Part shown: positions 31,976 through 45,556 of the stretch, in pieces
Layout of the letters: each line of letters opens with the position of its first letter
Position numbering within the stretch: position 1 is the stretch's first letter
NCBI GenBank assembly: GCA_964006375.1
Contig: OZ023267.1
Location: forward strand, 18,058,971 to 18,122,970
Direction: 5' to 3'
Length of the DNA: 64,000 bases
DNA from: Tillus elongatus
Lineage: Eukaryota; Arthropoda; Insecta; Coleoptera; Cleridae
The notes under the pieces: model-generated
Told to the model about the DNA's origin: nothing
What the model saw: the letters and a program-made list of their open reading frames with translations, nothing else
The model's database searches: none
Program-made: the position numbers and the translations under genes

Positions 31976-32139
31976 TGTTGATCAAATCAGATTGTCGTGT
32001 AATCTTCCATGACAACCTGTTTTTCATGACAACCTGATAAACAAATAAAGTTGCTTGTCATTGGTTAATGTCATTACATAGTTTCCAATCTTTACTGAGA
32101 GTTTATAGTAATGCTAACCTTAGTGCAAAGAGTTTACCT

Positions 32140-33050
32140 CGTTCAATGTTATGGAACAAAAAATTCAACAGAAGTTTCCTGAAGTTCACGTGTTCCTTAA
32201 GGTTGTTTGAAATTTGGTGGAAAAAATTGAAAGAACATGTACCGTACATGATATCAAGAAACGAAAAAGGATACACAATGAAGAAGATGCTGGTACAATA
32301 CTGGCTCTAGATTTCCAAAATTATCCCTGCGAAAAAGGTCTATACAGTTAACTCAGTTCATTATCAAATCATATTTACAAAGAATTTTTAAGGAAAACAA
32401 AATTAAACCTTACAAACCGATAGGAGAAAATCAGTCTGTAGATTGAAATTTTTACAGAAACATTATTTTTGGGATGAAGCGACATTTACAACCAATGGGA
32501 TAGTTTCTTCGCAGAACTGAAGATTTTGGTGGAGAGAAAATCCTTATTTCAAAATTGTGACGAGAAGTCTATTACCAGAGGGCCAATATATGGTGCGGTA
32601 TTATGTTGGAAAAATCAGCGGTACGATTTTTAATGAAAATGTGGATCAACATTCGTATTTGGAGATGCCTAAAAAATTTTTGTTGCCTGCAATAAGAGAT
32701 AAACGTAACTTTCAAAGTGTATATTTCAACAAGATGGATGCCCTGCTCACGCAACACTGTTGGTAAGAAGTTATCTGCCAGAACATTTTGAAAACAGATG
32801 GATAGGTCCTTACGGACCCGTCAATTGGCTGGCTCGTTCCCCTGATCTAAGCCAATTGGATTTCTTTTTATGGGGATATGTTAAACAGCATGTTTATAAT
32901 ACTGATTTGGATAACGACATTCAAATTTTGAAACAAAAAATTACGAAAACTATAAATTCTGTCACTGAAGATATGATCCACAATGTTTATAAAGAATTTG
33001 TATGTAGAGCTGAAAAGTGTGTAGAGGTTGAAGGATATCACATTGAATAA
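32140..33050 (+). pseudogene. Mariner-like transposase, degenerate
   Basis: Plus-strand remnant of a DDE transposase (cut-and-paste type). An early frame includes KENKIKPYKPIGE. Later Q-Q-D-G-C-P-A-H holds the second catalytic Asp, and 36 residues on R-S-P-D-L-S-Q-L-D-F-F-L-W-G-Y holds the third. The last 96 codons (32760-33050) are open to the stop. Upstream stops and shifts, and a missing N-terminal part where TA-elements have inserted, make it inactive. The right TIR lies 90-180 bp after the stop. Confidence 0.75.
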
Positions 33051-33257
33051 AATAAAATGTTTTTCTTTAGGTTAAGTGTGTTTATATAATTTTTTCACCC
33101 GCTAAACATTTTTTTTCTTGTTTTCCAGAATTGGTGTTTTTGAGACAAGCAAATTTTTTTATAAAGAATGACGTTTTTTCGTAAAATTACGAAAAATGTT
33201 TTCCCTATTGTTCAGTCCATCCGGGGACACACTGTGTAAAATTTTGTTTACAAATAA

Positions 33258-34798
<1,541 letters not shown>

Positions 34799-35888
34799 AT
34801 ATTATTTGCATAGATTTTAAAACCTCGCCGTAAATTATCCCATTTTTAGACATTACCTTACATGTTTCGTGTATAATTTTAATTGTTAATGGTTGGTTTA
34901 TTTGGTTAGTTATACATTTTAATGCAGCTCACGAGTATACTAAACCTGTTTAATTACTCCAAGAGTTTTCATTGAATAATACTTTTTAACACTTTTAACA
35001 TAGAAGTATGTATTATATAAACACACAAATCCAGAATATCGTTACACAGAAGAAATATGTGGCACATACATGATGTTTATATAAAGATAACAAAACAATA
35101 GCTTAACAAAGAATTATATAATTTTGTTAGCACCATTACAGATAATTATTATATTGTTTGTTTTTATATCAAATCTTCTTAAAGAATACAAACACAAAAA
35201 AATACATACAGTTAACAAATAACAATTATATAACGCCCAAAGGATCGACGACGGCAACAAATTTCATAATTACTGCCGGTAGTTAATTTGATAACACATC
35301 CTTTTATTGTGCAAGTAATTTTGATAGCTTGGGAGTGGTTAACGGCAAATCAAAATTCCAATAAATATCTTAATCCGTGTTTGTGAAACGGTTGTAAAAT
35401 ATAGGTTTATTTAACGACCGTTAAATCATTACAGATTGGTTTTGAAGCATGGCTGTGATAAACAAAAAAAAAATTTTATAATTAATAATTACATATTGAT
35501 TGAATTTGTGCTAACTTTGTAAAGTTTTTCCAGTGTCAATAAAAAAAAGACTTTTACTTTGCAGCTGGTTTTGCCTTTACGACGGCATCATCTATTTTAT
35601 TCGGCCTGATGTGGTTGATCAGTAATAATACTAATAATAATAAGTATTTATTTGTACTAAAACCAACAGAAAATGATACAAAATTCACAACAACAAAAAA
35701 AACCTTTAATGTAGTATCGCAGGGAAGTTCAGTGCAACACATAAATGTGTGCTCTGCTCTTCCACTTAACCCCAGCATACACATTCTCCACTATATACTA
35801 TATATACTCGCACACCGCAGCGGGAGACATCAGTCAAGAAGTCCAAACAATGGTCACACATCAGCCCCTCATCCAATAAGCAAACAGT
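34799..35888. other. AT-rich stretch, nothing firm
   Basis: No repeat family recognised. A short minus-strand frame near 35554-35650 ends in a Lys/Ala-rich tail, but no convincing exon border supports it. Confidence 0.4.
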
Positions 35889-35898
35889 AAGCACGGCA

Positions 35899-36894
35899 GA
35901 ACTCCCCGACCGCGAGGCATGGCGGGAGGAGACGCCCGGCATACCACGGGACGCGCTCGTCTGGTTCACGGACGGATCCGGCGGGGAGCGTGGGACGGGA
36001 GCAGGTGTTTATTCGGAAGGACCGAGGGTAAGTCATAGTATTTTCTTCGGAGCCCATGCAACGGTGTTTCAGGCCGAGATGTACGCCATCCTGCACTGTG
36101 TGCGGGAGAACAAGAGGAGGGGCTACACCAACAAGTGGATCCTCATAGCCACAGACAGCCAGGCAGCCCTTAAGGCACTAAGTAGCCCACGGGTAAATTC
36201 CTGGCTGGTGAGTGAGTGCAGAGACGAGACAAGCGACCTGGCTGGGCAGAATGAGGTGACCCTCATCTGGGTGCCGGATCACTCGGGGGTCAAAGGCCAT
36301 GAAGAAGCTGACAGTCTCGCTAAGGGAGGGTCAGCAGAACCATTTATGGGATCAGAACCGGCTCTGGGCGTGTCAAAGAGCACTGCCCGGGGAGCCATTA
36401 AGTCCTGGGTCAGAAACCAACACAAGGTGTACTGGGCGGACTGTCCAGGGCTCAGACATGGGAAGTCAATAAATGACGGAGCCAGTTCAAAGAGAGCTGT
36501 GGAGCTGCTAAATCTTAGCAGAGGACAGCTCAGAAACACAACAGGTCTCTTGACGGGACAAATGGCCGTCAAGAAACACCTGCATAAAATGGGGCGGTTC
36601 GAAGGGGACCTCGCATGCAAACTCTGCGGCGAGGTGGAGGAATCAGCCCATCACATCTTGTGTGAGTGTATAGCTCTGGACCGCAAAAGACAACTGATCT
36701 ACGGTCAGTCTAGACCGGAGGCAGAGCAATATAAAACTTCACCCTACCAATCGCTGTGCAGACTTATTCAAGGCACAGTGATTTTGAAATGGGTGGAGTA
36801 AGACTAAGGGTATGCGCAATCAACCAAGGGTTGCCGTGCTATCGGGGCGGCAAGGCCGCGGACGAGCCCTGAGGGAACAAAAAAAAACAAAAAA
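35899..36894 (+). pseudogene. R1-like non-LTR retrotransposon 3' end: RNase H and zinc knuckle (5'-truncated)
   Basis: Open in one frame from 35899 to the stop at 36801. The RNase H fold shows W-F-T-D-G-S-G, F-Q-A-E-M-Y-A-I and A-T-D-S-Q-A-A-L (the D-E-D catalytic set), then W-V-P-D-H-S-G where the usual G-H-S-G is changed. The C-terminus has C-K-L-C-G ... H-H-I-L-C, the zinc-binding tail of this group. RNase H is found in the R1, I and LOA groups. A 3' UTR and an A-rich tail end at 36894. Direct copies of AAGCACGGCA flank it (35889-35898, 36895-36904). The frame is intact although the RT is lost. Confidence 0.8.
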
Positions 36895-36904
36895 AAGCAC
36901 GGCA

Positions 36905-37390
36905 TAAGGGTGGAAAAGTGCAGTACGTAGAGGAAGAAGAAGATGAGAATGGAAGCAAAACCAAAAACAAGGAAAAGAAAAAACAGGGTATCTGCTTACA
37001 CACACACATACCCGCACAGACGTCACTGTCTACAATGCAAATAGCCGAACATGCCCCCCCCCCCCCCCGAATGATCGCGCCGACAACTTTTTCATATCCT
37101 CCGGTATATTATTGCACACGCTGCAAACGTCGTACGCAAAAGATCGCCTGTAAATATTCAGTTTGTGCTAAGGCACAGACAACCAATCTTTCACCCGAAT
37201 GTTCACATTATGCACATCCGTGCGGTTATCTTCTCGCACAAGTACCGAGGCAGCCTGGACTAGATTATCGAATAGTAGAAACAGGTTCTATGGAATTTGA
37301 TTCTGTTATTCATGTTCAGCCAGCCACTAAGCTAATGCGATATATGATCATACTTACGCACCCGAGAAATGAACCTCAAGCGCGAGTTTT
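36905..37390. other. Unexplained, GC-richer segment with a (C)n run
   Basis: A (C)n run lies at 37055-37068. A plus-strand frame from about 36918 stays open to 37436 and has several Cys residues (Y-C-T-R-C-K-R-R), but it has no recognised domain and overlaps the opposite-strand RT remnant at its end. No ATG-based gene model is supported. Confidence 0.3.
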
Positions 37391-37396
37391 GCAACT

Positions 37397-38010
37397 TTAT
37401 ATTTTACATATATACTCGGCACCAACACACGGATAATACACCTGAGAGCAATACTGCAACTGTGACAGGACCAGTGAATCACAAAGCATAGTTTTGACTC
37501 CACGCGAAAGATACGATCTATGAGGATACAGTAGTTTTAATCCACCATATCCTCGTTGTAAGCATTTGGAAACCTGTTTACGATATCTGAAGGTAGGGTC
37601 CATGATAACGTCAAGATTCCTAACTTCTTCAACCAATGATATCAGCTCCCCATTGATTCGGAGTAATATATGCGAGCTTATAATATCAATACCTGATTTA
37701 TGACCAAAAATAATTACTGCAGACTTTTTTGCATTTAAATGCAATGAATGGTCCAACGATAGTTTATTCACCAACCTCAAATCATCATTTACCCTACTGA
37801 GTGCCTCATGCAGCTGTGACTATGGAAATGAATAATAGAGCTGCGTGTCGTCAGCATACATATGTATGCTACAGATTTTTATATATACTGGAAAAATGTG
37901 CGTATAAATGGTAAATAAAAGCGGGCCAAGGATTGAACCCTGGGGCACACCTTTACTCACTCCAACTCCAGCGAAAACATTGATTAAGTTGATTAAGCCA
38001 GTAAAAAACC
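37397..38010 (-). pseudogene. Jockey/CR1-type reverse transcriptase fragment
   Basis: Minus strand. [13 protein letters not shown] near 37940-37980, the catalytic Y-A-D-D-T-Q-L-Y near 37840-37865, one stop after it, then the thumb region (V-R-N-L-D-V-I-M-D; L-Q-Y-C-S-Q-V-Y-Y). No 5' part or endonuclease remains. At its right it runs into a PLE-3 terminal-repeat fragment. Confidence 0.75.
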
Positions 38011-38135
38011 CTCAAGGTCTGTGGACAGAAATGGTTTTTTTTTTGGTGAAGCCAGAGAAATAGTCTCCACGTATGTATTGAGGATGTAACGGTTTCATCA
38101 AGTAAGGGCAATAACAATTAATGTATAAATCATTC
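38011..38135 (-). repeat. PLE-3 terminal-repeat fragment
   Basis: GTGAAGCCAGAGAAATAGTC, CGGTTTCATCAAGTAAGGGC and AATAACAATTAATG match the terminal repeat at 18040-18130 and 61025-61300. Just beyond, GCGCTAACTTTGTTAACGAG resembles the hammerhead-like stem of the other PLE family. Strand is given relative to 61025 and is uncertain. Confidence 0.45.
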
Positions 38136-38319
38136 ACGGGTAGCGCTAACTTTGTTAACGAGATGATTCTCGGGTGCTAAAAATTATAATTTGATTTAGC
38201 AAAGCCTCCTTAACATGTTTAGTGTCAGACAGGTCGCTAAAAGAACCAGCCAACTTGTACTCTGCTGCTTGATTTTTAGCTTATGGATTTTTTTATATTT
38301 TAACAACACACCATGAGGG

Positions 38320-40440
38320 CCTATAGCCTAAATGCTATCGTACCGTGGGGATCGACAAGGAGGAAAAAGGCAACTTGTTAATTCTGGACTTGAAGGTTTG
38401 GAGGTTCGGAGGAGAAGGAAAAACATGTGCCGGCAAGGAATTCCACAACTTGGAGGTCCTCGGGGCAATAGAGCGAGCATAACAAGATGTTCTATATCTG
38501 GTGACCTGGACAGTAAAAGTATGCATTCGCTTTGTTCCCCTGGTAGATCTGTTGGGGACAGCAGGTGGAGGAACTATGGAAGAAAGCTCTTCTGAGCAGT
38601 GCCCGTGCAGATATCTATAAAAGAGAGAGAGAGGTCACCTACGGCACATCGGTGGGCAACGGATGGCAGCCTTTGGGTGAGGGTAGGGTCACCGATGAGA
38701 CGTATAGCTCTCTTTTGAATGGGGTCCAGGATAGCGAGTGTAGAAGCGGCAGCGGCACCCCAGATCTGGGAGCAGTATTCGCGGTTTGACCTTATTTGTG
38801 AGGTATATAAAGTATAGAAATTAGCTGGTGAAAAGTATTTGAGAGCCCAGAAGAGGAAACCTAATTTCTTAGCAGCCGCTTCTGCAATTAATGTGACATG
38901 TTGGTGGCAATTTAACTTTCTATCCAAAGAAATGCCAACAAGTGAAAATGACTTATTACTTTGAATACCTTCGTTGTTCATTGTGATGAGTGGTATATCT
39001 CTTATGAGATAGAAAGCAAGACTGAGATTTGGTGGAGTTGAATTGTACAAGATTTTTATTTCCTCAGTCTAATCTTTTTTGGAAATCTACAGAGACAGAA
39101 CCCTCCATGAGTCTACGATCCTCATCTAATTGGGATAAAGAGACAGGCTTAAAATATTGTATATTTGAGTGGAGGATGCTGTTGTCCGCGTAACTGTGAA
39201 CTGGGTTGAATGTGCTAGAGAGCAGGTCATTAATAGGGAGAAGAACACTCCATAAGTCTGCGATCCTCATCTAATTGGGCTAAAGAGGCAGGCTTAGAAT
39301 ATTGTATATTTGAGTGGAGGGTGCTGTCGTCCGCGTAACTGTGCACCTGGGTTGAATGTGCTTGAGAAAAGGTCATTGATGTGGAGAAGAAACAAAGTAG
39401 GGGCTAAAGCTCAACCTTGAGGGACTCCTACATTAATTGTATACAGCTTAGAGGAATGGCCATCCACGACAACAGAAATGCTCCGGTTGGAGAGGAAATT
39501 TGCTGTCCAGGTACAGAGTTTTGGTGGTAGGCCATAGGCCGGAAGTTTATTAAGCAGCGCTGCGTGCCAGACCTGGTGAAATGCTTGGGATATGTCTAGA
39601 GCGACAATGCGGGATTCACCGTGTAGTTCCATAGACTTGTTCCAAGTATGGGTGACAAAGGAAAGGAGGTCGGTAGTTCATCTGCGCTGATGGAATCCAT
39701 ACGACCTGTCGTGGATTAGACTGTGTTTTTCACGAAATTTTAGTAATTCGGTGTTTATATACTTTTCCGTCACTTTATAGGCGATTGAAAATCGGCCTGT
39801 ACCGGCTAGGAAGCGCTGTGGGTCATTTCTTGGGGACGGATTGTACTCGAGCAGTTTTCCAGTTACTGGGGAATATGCCTCTATTGTAAGATGTCTGAAA
39901 CAGACGAGTCAGGACAGAAGCAAGTTCTGGTGCGCATTTTTTGAGAACAGGTGGTGGGATCTCGTCAAGGCCAGAGGCTTTCCTGGTATCAAGAGAAGAG
40001 AGCATCTTTCGTACCTTTTTAGTTTTGAAAATGATATCCGTCATTTTATGCGCGACATTGGGGACTGTTGGTGGTTGAATATTTGGAGGTGGGTTGAGAG
40101 TATAATTGCCGGCGAACAACGAGGCAAAAAGTTCAGCCTTGCCCAGGGCGGTAGAAGCAATTTCATCCCCCGAAACAAGAGGTGGGAACGTGCTCTTGCA
40201 GAAATTATTCCCAATAGATTTAGCAATAGTCCAGAAGGATTTGCTACCGTAGGAGCTTGAGAGGATTTGGCTAACCTGCTTCTTTTGGAGCATTCCTTAA
40301 CCGAATAAAAACAATTATTAGTCAAAAATGTTTCAATTTGATTCCTAAACAGAGACCACTCGCGTATTTCCCTCAAAATACGAGGCAAGTGGTTATATAA
40401 CTTTCTGGTAGTAGGGCGATTGCTCGTAACCAGCTGATCG
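38320..40440 (-). pseudogene. RTE/CR1-type non-LTR retrotransposon, copy A
   Basis: Minus-strand reverse transcriptase remnant. From 5' to 3': a pre-RT region (40388-40041), fingers (KASGLDEIPPPVLKK at 40293-39823), L-D-I-S-Q-A-F-H-Q-V-W-H and V-G-V-P-Q-G (39632-39411), the palm, the thumb (39050-38574) and a tail ending L-P-F-S-S-L-S (38526-38335). A 145-bp direct duplication (about 39105-39394) doubles the catalytic box: one copy reads Y-A-D-D, the other Y-A-D-N. Frameshifts throughout. A second copy is at 49640. Confidence 0.8.
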
Positions 40441-41435
40441 ATTTAATCAGATACTGATCTAATTTCAAGTTAGACTTAAGTAGTTCGGGATTAAACTTTA
40501 CAGAATAGGGAGAAACAGAAGAAAAATACAAAAATCAATTTCCAGTGTAGGCAGTGCAAATTGTTCTTAAAGTTAACAACATTATTCAATGGCAGAGTTT
40601 TAAAATGTTTTGTCAGTGATATAATCAGATTGATACTTCATGCATTTTAGACCGTTTTACCATTATCTACTAGCAGCAAGATTATTTAAAATGCCCCAAT
40701 AGTTTTTTACTTACTTATCGGCAGAATTTGATGGAACTGTCATTGGTATAGCTAAAACAAAACAATCTAAGGCAGGGTTTGTATAGCATATGGCTTATGA
40801 TACAGATTGTAAAATTTCACTTTTTATTGAGCCAGATCGTATAAAAACCTGTATGCTAATCACAGGCTCGGTATTTTGTAAGACTAGCGACAGGTTCGAC
40901 AAGTTCAACTCAAGAACACGCTATCAGAATTGTGCAAGTGTTAATGGGATTTTTTTACTTTCACTATATACAATAGCCAATTCAATCAATTTAACAAATG
41001 TGACGTTCGATATGTTATACGTGTCAGTGGGTGAAATATCTTTAGATGACACTTAGCAAAACCGAATATTATGTCATTGATACTGAATACATTAATTGTG
41101 AAAATTGTTGATTTGATTATGGTATCAAGAACACTGACATAATTATTTTATCTAAGACAAGTTATTGCATCAATTATAAATTTTTATCGTTTGCGAAGAA
41201 CATTTAGCGAAATGCTTATATTTTAACCATTGCAAAAGCACATCTTTTTGCATCCTCTGCGCAAACGAGTATGCAGCAGCGCGGTATGCGGTCCATTTGT
41301 TCAAGTTCTTGCAGAAGTGAACTAAAGGTAAAATGCTTACTGGCAATTAGGCCATTGCTGACCCTTTCTGCTCATCTAAATTAACCTACCCTCCACCTTG
41401 AGCTCGATCTCAACGACGACAGTGATTTGAACAAT
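40441..41435. other. No recognised feature
   Basis: AT-rich spacer with no supported gene or repeat. Confidence 0.45.
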
Positions 41436-41449
41436 TTTCCGCCGCCGGT

Positions 41450-41514
41450 GAGTCTCGAACCGTCGTCCCCCGAGTCCGTATTGGAAAGTCTGATTCGACT
41501 TTCCCGCACGGCCA
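41450..41514 (-). repeat. tRNA-like (Ser/Leu-type) SINE head or tRNA pseudogene
   Basis: Minus strand. TGGCCGTGCGGGAAAG resembles a box A of the tRNA-Ser/Leu class, and GGTTCGAGACTC resembles box B about 52 bases further on. A gap suited to a long variable arm lies between. No intact cloverleaf was drawn, so a SINE head or pseudogene is more likely than a working tRNA. Confidence 0.4.
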
Positions 41515-41689
41515 CGGAGACGCTCAGAAGTAAACTAGATAAACATGCTAATGAAACAATAAACGGCGTCTTCTTATTGTTAACAAGAAGACAAAAGCGT
41601 TCACCATGCGCCACCAGTTGAATAGTTAAGTCATTCGTTCACCAGTTCTGCTAAGTTGCAGCTTGAAATTAAGTGTTGTCGATTTCTCA

Positions 41690-42942
41690 AAGCGGAATAA
41701 ATTATCGCTGATCAGTTTTAGGCACCAGCACTCCACCGCAGACCAAGTTCTTTGAGTGGTGGAAAATATCACCGAAGGATTCAGCAAAAAGTCAACTGAT
41801 GCTTTATTTCTCGACATTGCTGAAGCCTTCGACAGGGTTTGACATACAAATTTATATCATTTAATTATCCTCTCCCTCTGATTCTGCCAATCAAGTCATA
41901 CCTGCAACCAAGGAAGTTCCAGGTCAAACATCAGGAAACCAGATCTAGAACCTACTGAGCCACGGTTGGCCTCCCGCAGGGTATTGCTATCTCCCCTCTG
42001 CTGTAAAATATATTTGTCGCAGATATACCGACACCGCTCCTAAACGTGACATACGCACTGTACGCAGACGACACTACCATCCTCATCAGCTCCACTCAGC
42101 AAAGGATAATAACAGAACGTTTTCAGACCGCCGTAGACGAACTGCAAAGTTGGTGTAGGAAATCATGTCTAGCCAGAAACCCCGATAAATGTTCAGTAAT
42201 CCTGTTCTCCAAGAGGAGACACACACCTCATGAACACGTGTCATTAGGCAACAGTCTAATTCCCTGGCAAGGCTCCCCCAAATACCTCGGAGTTTTCCGC
42301 GACAAACGCTTAACATGGCGCCCCCATATCCAACATGCCCGACGGAAAGGTTCGATGTTCATCTCGAAGTTCTTTTCATTTCTTAACATAAATTCCAAAT
42401 TGTCCATGAACAATAAACTGCTCATGTACAAAGCCATAATATGGCCAGCCTTGACCTATGCATTCCCTGCATGAGCCACCACGGCCGACACATACGTCAA
42501 GGCCCTTAAAATCATCCAGAATTCTGAGAATTGTTACCGGAGAGCCATGGTTTGTCAGATTCAACCTGATCTGAAAACGCCTTCGAAACTCGAGTTTGTA
42601 ACTCAACTATCCACCACTCAGTTCGCAAAAGCCGCTTCTCACCCAAATTGTCTTCTCCGTAGTGGAACAGTGGGAAACTTCCACAAAGGCATCAGCGTCC
42701 AAAGCTTACACTTACCCGATAACTCCCCCGCGGCAAAACAGAATGGAAACATTCAAATCGAAACGTCATCGTGTGAAATCTTTCCGACGGAGGTATGGAC
42801 TAATGTCCGGTACTCCAGGGAGAGGAGTTTAGTGGGTAAAAGTCCCACTGTGCCTCGATATTCCACACACTACGGTGTTGCGAATGAGGTCTGCATGATG
42901 CATTCCTGCATCCAAAAACAAACAAAAAATAAAACAAAAAGG
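41690..42942 (+). pseudogene. Jockey-type reverse transcriptase, 3' half of an element
   Basis: Plus-strand RT remnant. H-Q-H-S-T-A-D-Q-V-L, then A-L-F-L-D-I-A-E-A-F-D-R-V (about 41790-41840), then a G-L-P-Q-G-I frame, Y-A-L-Y-A-D-D-T-T-I-L at 42055-42085 and the thumb (Y-L-G-V-F-R-D-K-R-L-T-W). Shifts occur before and after the palm, and a stop at 42472. It ends in an A-rich tail (42912-42942), the usual mark of target-primed insertion. I did not find a clear target-site duplication. Confidence 0.75.
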
Positions 42943-43554
42943 TAATAGTCACGGAAGTATAAAGTAATATAAAAGAAAGGAAACATTAAGGGAGTCTATT
43001 CATTTTACTTGGCCTAATGGCATTGGCGGACTACAAGCTGTTGCTTACATAAAAAATTGTGTAGTCGAAGCGATGAGAAGGGTTTTGTATCGGGTTGCTC
43101 TCCATCTCTGTCTTGGGGATCGCTGAAGAACAAATATTCAACCACATGTGAGGTATCAAAGAGAGACATATCCCGCTCCGGTGTATTTTTCGCCACGCCA
43201 AATAATACATTCAAATGGTATTATATATTATAAAATTTTGCTGATATTAGACGGGTTTAATAAAGTTTCAGTTTCTTATATGCTACATTGGGTAATTTAC
43301 TGAATTACATCCACACGTGTTTGAAACTACGTCGTTTTTTAAATATAAAAATACTGAAGGCACCTGTGGACCACTAAAGCAAACACATTAAATTAAGAAT
43401 TGTTTTTTTATTCTCTTTGGATTATAAGCTGAAATGTGAGCGATACAATTTTTGGTTCTAAACGTTTTTAAATTTATCCTGATTCGGGGTTATAAGTAAT
43501 TTAAAAATAACAAGCACACTTGAAGAACCCAAATGACTACAACACATTTTCTTT

Positions 43555-43620
43555 AAAAGATGTGTTGTGATGATTTGGCTTCTCCAAGTGTAGTTATCAG
43601 TGCTTATCACAGGTTCCAAT
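43555..43620 (+). repeat. PLE terminal-repeat scrap
   Basis: TGTGTTGTGATGATTTGGCT, CTCCAAGTGTAGTTAT and ATCACAGGTTCCA match the outer end of the PLE-1/PLE-2 terminal repeat at 13430-13495 and 58890-58925. Confidence 0.6.
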
Positions 43621-43637
43621 CCTCACTTTTTTTCGAT

Positions 43638-45556
43638 TTTAATGTCGGCCTATTTACACGACTATGGTCCATCAGCAGAAGGCAACCGTCATACCGTTTA
43701 CGAGGAGGAGGAAGTGGGAGAGCCACAGAACTCTCACTTTATACGGTAGGAACTTTCCAATGGCCAGGGAGGTAAAATATCTTGGGGTCGTATTGGACTC
43801 TAAGCTAACCTGGAATGGTCACGTTGAAAAAATACTGCTTAAGGCAGTCATGACCCTAGCCGTCACTAGGCGGCTATATGGAAAAATGTGGATACTAAGA
43901 CCTAGTACGGCCCACTGGCTGTACACAAGGGTGGTAAGACCATCGTTGACGGCACTGGTCTGGTAGCCTAACGTGACACAATCCAGTGCCAAACAAAAAC
44001 TAGACAAGATCCAACGGATGGCTTGCCTAGGCATCATAGGGGCCATGACTTGAACCCCAACAGCCCCCATGGTGGTGTTGCTGGATCTACCCCCCCCCCC
44101 CCCACTACACTTAGTTATTATGGGGGAGGCCAGGCTAGCCTGCAAAGACTAAAAATCAACCCAGGCTTCAGGGGCCAATGCAAAATTCAGAAGATCGTGA
44201 AGGAACCCATGCTTGATATGAGATCAGACTTCGCGAGCCCGCGAATCTGCAGGGAAAACAACTTTACAGTAGAAATTCCCGACCGCGTGGCATGGCGGGA
44301 GAAGACGCCGAGTATACCACAAGACGCCTTCATCTGGTTCACGGACGGATCCGGTAGGGAGAGTGGGAAGGGGGCAGATGTTTATTAGGAAGGACCTAGG
44401 GTAGGTCATATTATTTCCCTCGTAGCCCATGCAACGGTCTTTCAGGCCGAAATGTACGCCATCCTGCACTGTGTGCGGGAGAACAAGAGGAGGACCTACA
44501 CCAACAAACGGATCCTCATAGCCACTGACAACCAGGCAGCCCTTAAGGCCCTAACTAGCCCACGGGTAAATTACTGGCTGGTGAGTGAGTGCCGAGACGA
44601 GCGACCTGGCTAGGCAGAATACGAGCCCCCTAATCTGGGTGCCGGGTCACTCGGGGGTCAAGCGCAATGAAGAAGCTGACAGTCTCGCCAAGAGAGGGTC
44701 AGCAGAACCATTTATGGGACCAGAACCGGTTCTAAGCGTGACAAAGAGCACGACCAGGGGAGCCATTTAGTCCTGGGTCAGAAACGAACACAAGGTGTAC
44801 TGGGCAGACTGTCCAGGGCTCAAACATGGGAAGTCAGTAATTGACGAATCCAGTTCAAAAAGACCCGTGGAGCTGCTAAATTTTAGCAGAGGACAGCTTA
44901 AAAACATAACAGGTCTCTTGACGGGACACATGGCCGTCACGAAACACCTGTATAAAATGGGGCGGATTGAGGGAAACCTCGCATGCAGACTCTTCGGCGA
45001 GGGGGAAGAATCAGCCCAGCACATCTTGTGCGAGTGGACCGCAAAAGACAACTGATCTACGGTCAGTCTAGACCGGAGACAGAGCAATATAAAACTTCAC
45101 CCTACCAATCGCTGTGAGGACTAGTTCAAGGCACAGTAATTTTGGAATGGGTGGAGTAAAAGACTAAGGGCATGCACAATAAGCCAAAGGCTGCAAAGCT
45201 TTCGGGGCGGCGAAGTCGCGGACAAGCCTTTGGGGAGAAAAAAAATGGCCCATCAGCGACTCCAAGGAGCAGTTTCACCTCACTATCCTAGAAATTTTGC
45301 CGAACCGCTGCCTTTCTGTAAGAAGGGTAGGAATCTTTAACGTGCCAACGTAGAATGGACACTAGACCGACAGCTTTACCCCTCGCCCCCCACCCGAATG
45401 GCAGAACGTGCAGATATTCAGCTTGCTCAAATACAATGCCACAACCTCGGTTGTTACAGTTTGTACTGAAAAAGAGAAAGGAGAACCCTGGGATCGAACC
45501 TAGTACCCTTCGGTTCAAAGGCACACGTTCTTACCACTGAACCGCCGAGGATCCTT
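43638..45556 (-). mobile_element. tRNA-derived SINE, split by an R1-like insertion
   Basis: The 3' tail lies at 43638-43677 (TAATGTCGGCCTATTTACAC) and the rest at 45245-45556. The minus-strand head reads CTCGGCGGTTCAGTGGTAAG, with box B GGTTCGATCCC. The interrupted SINE resumes exactly after the R1-like element, with a 13-bp duplication of its own sequence at both edges. The same SINE family is at 48547 and 52912. Confidence 0.8.
43678..45244 (+). pseudogene. R1-like non-LTR retrotransposon, 5'-truncated, inserted in a SINE
   Basis: Starts in the RT thumb (V-K-Y-L-G-V-V-L-D-S-K-L-T-W), then the linker with a (C)n run at 44090-44103. RNase H follows (W-F-T-D-G-S-G; F-Q-A-E-M-Y-A-I; A-T-D-N-Q-A-A-L; W-V-P-G-H-S-G) and the zinc tail, where one Cys reads Phe. 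Several stops break it. An A-run ends it at 45244. The flanks ATGGTCCATCAGC (43665-43677) and ATGGCCCATCAGC (45245-45257) are a 13-bp target-site duplication with one change. It is the same family as the copy at 35899 but more decayed. Confidence 0.85.

Noticed and set aside
35554..35784. Possible minus-strand terminal exon with a Lys/Ala-rich end
   Set aside because: Acceptor tract poor, no polyadenylation signal, hydrophobic upstream part looks random.
36279..36620. Minus-strand open frame opposite the RNase H region
   Set aside because: Shadow of a plus-strand coding region with clear RNase H and zinc-tail motifs.
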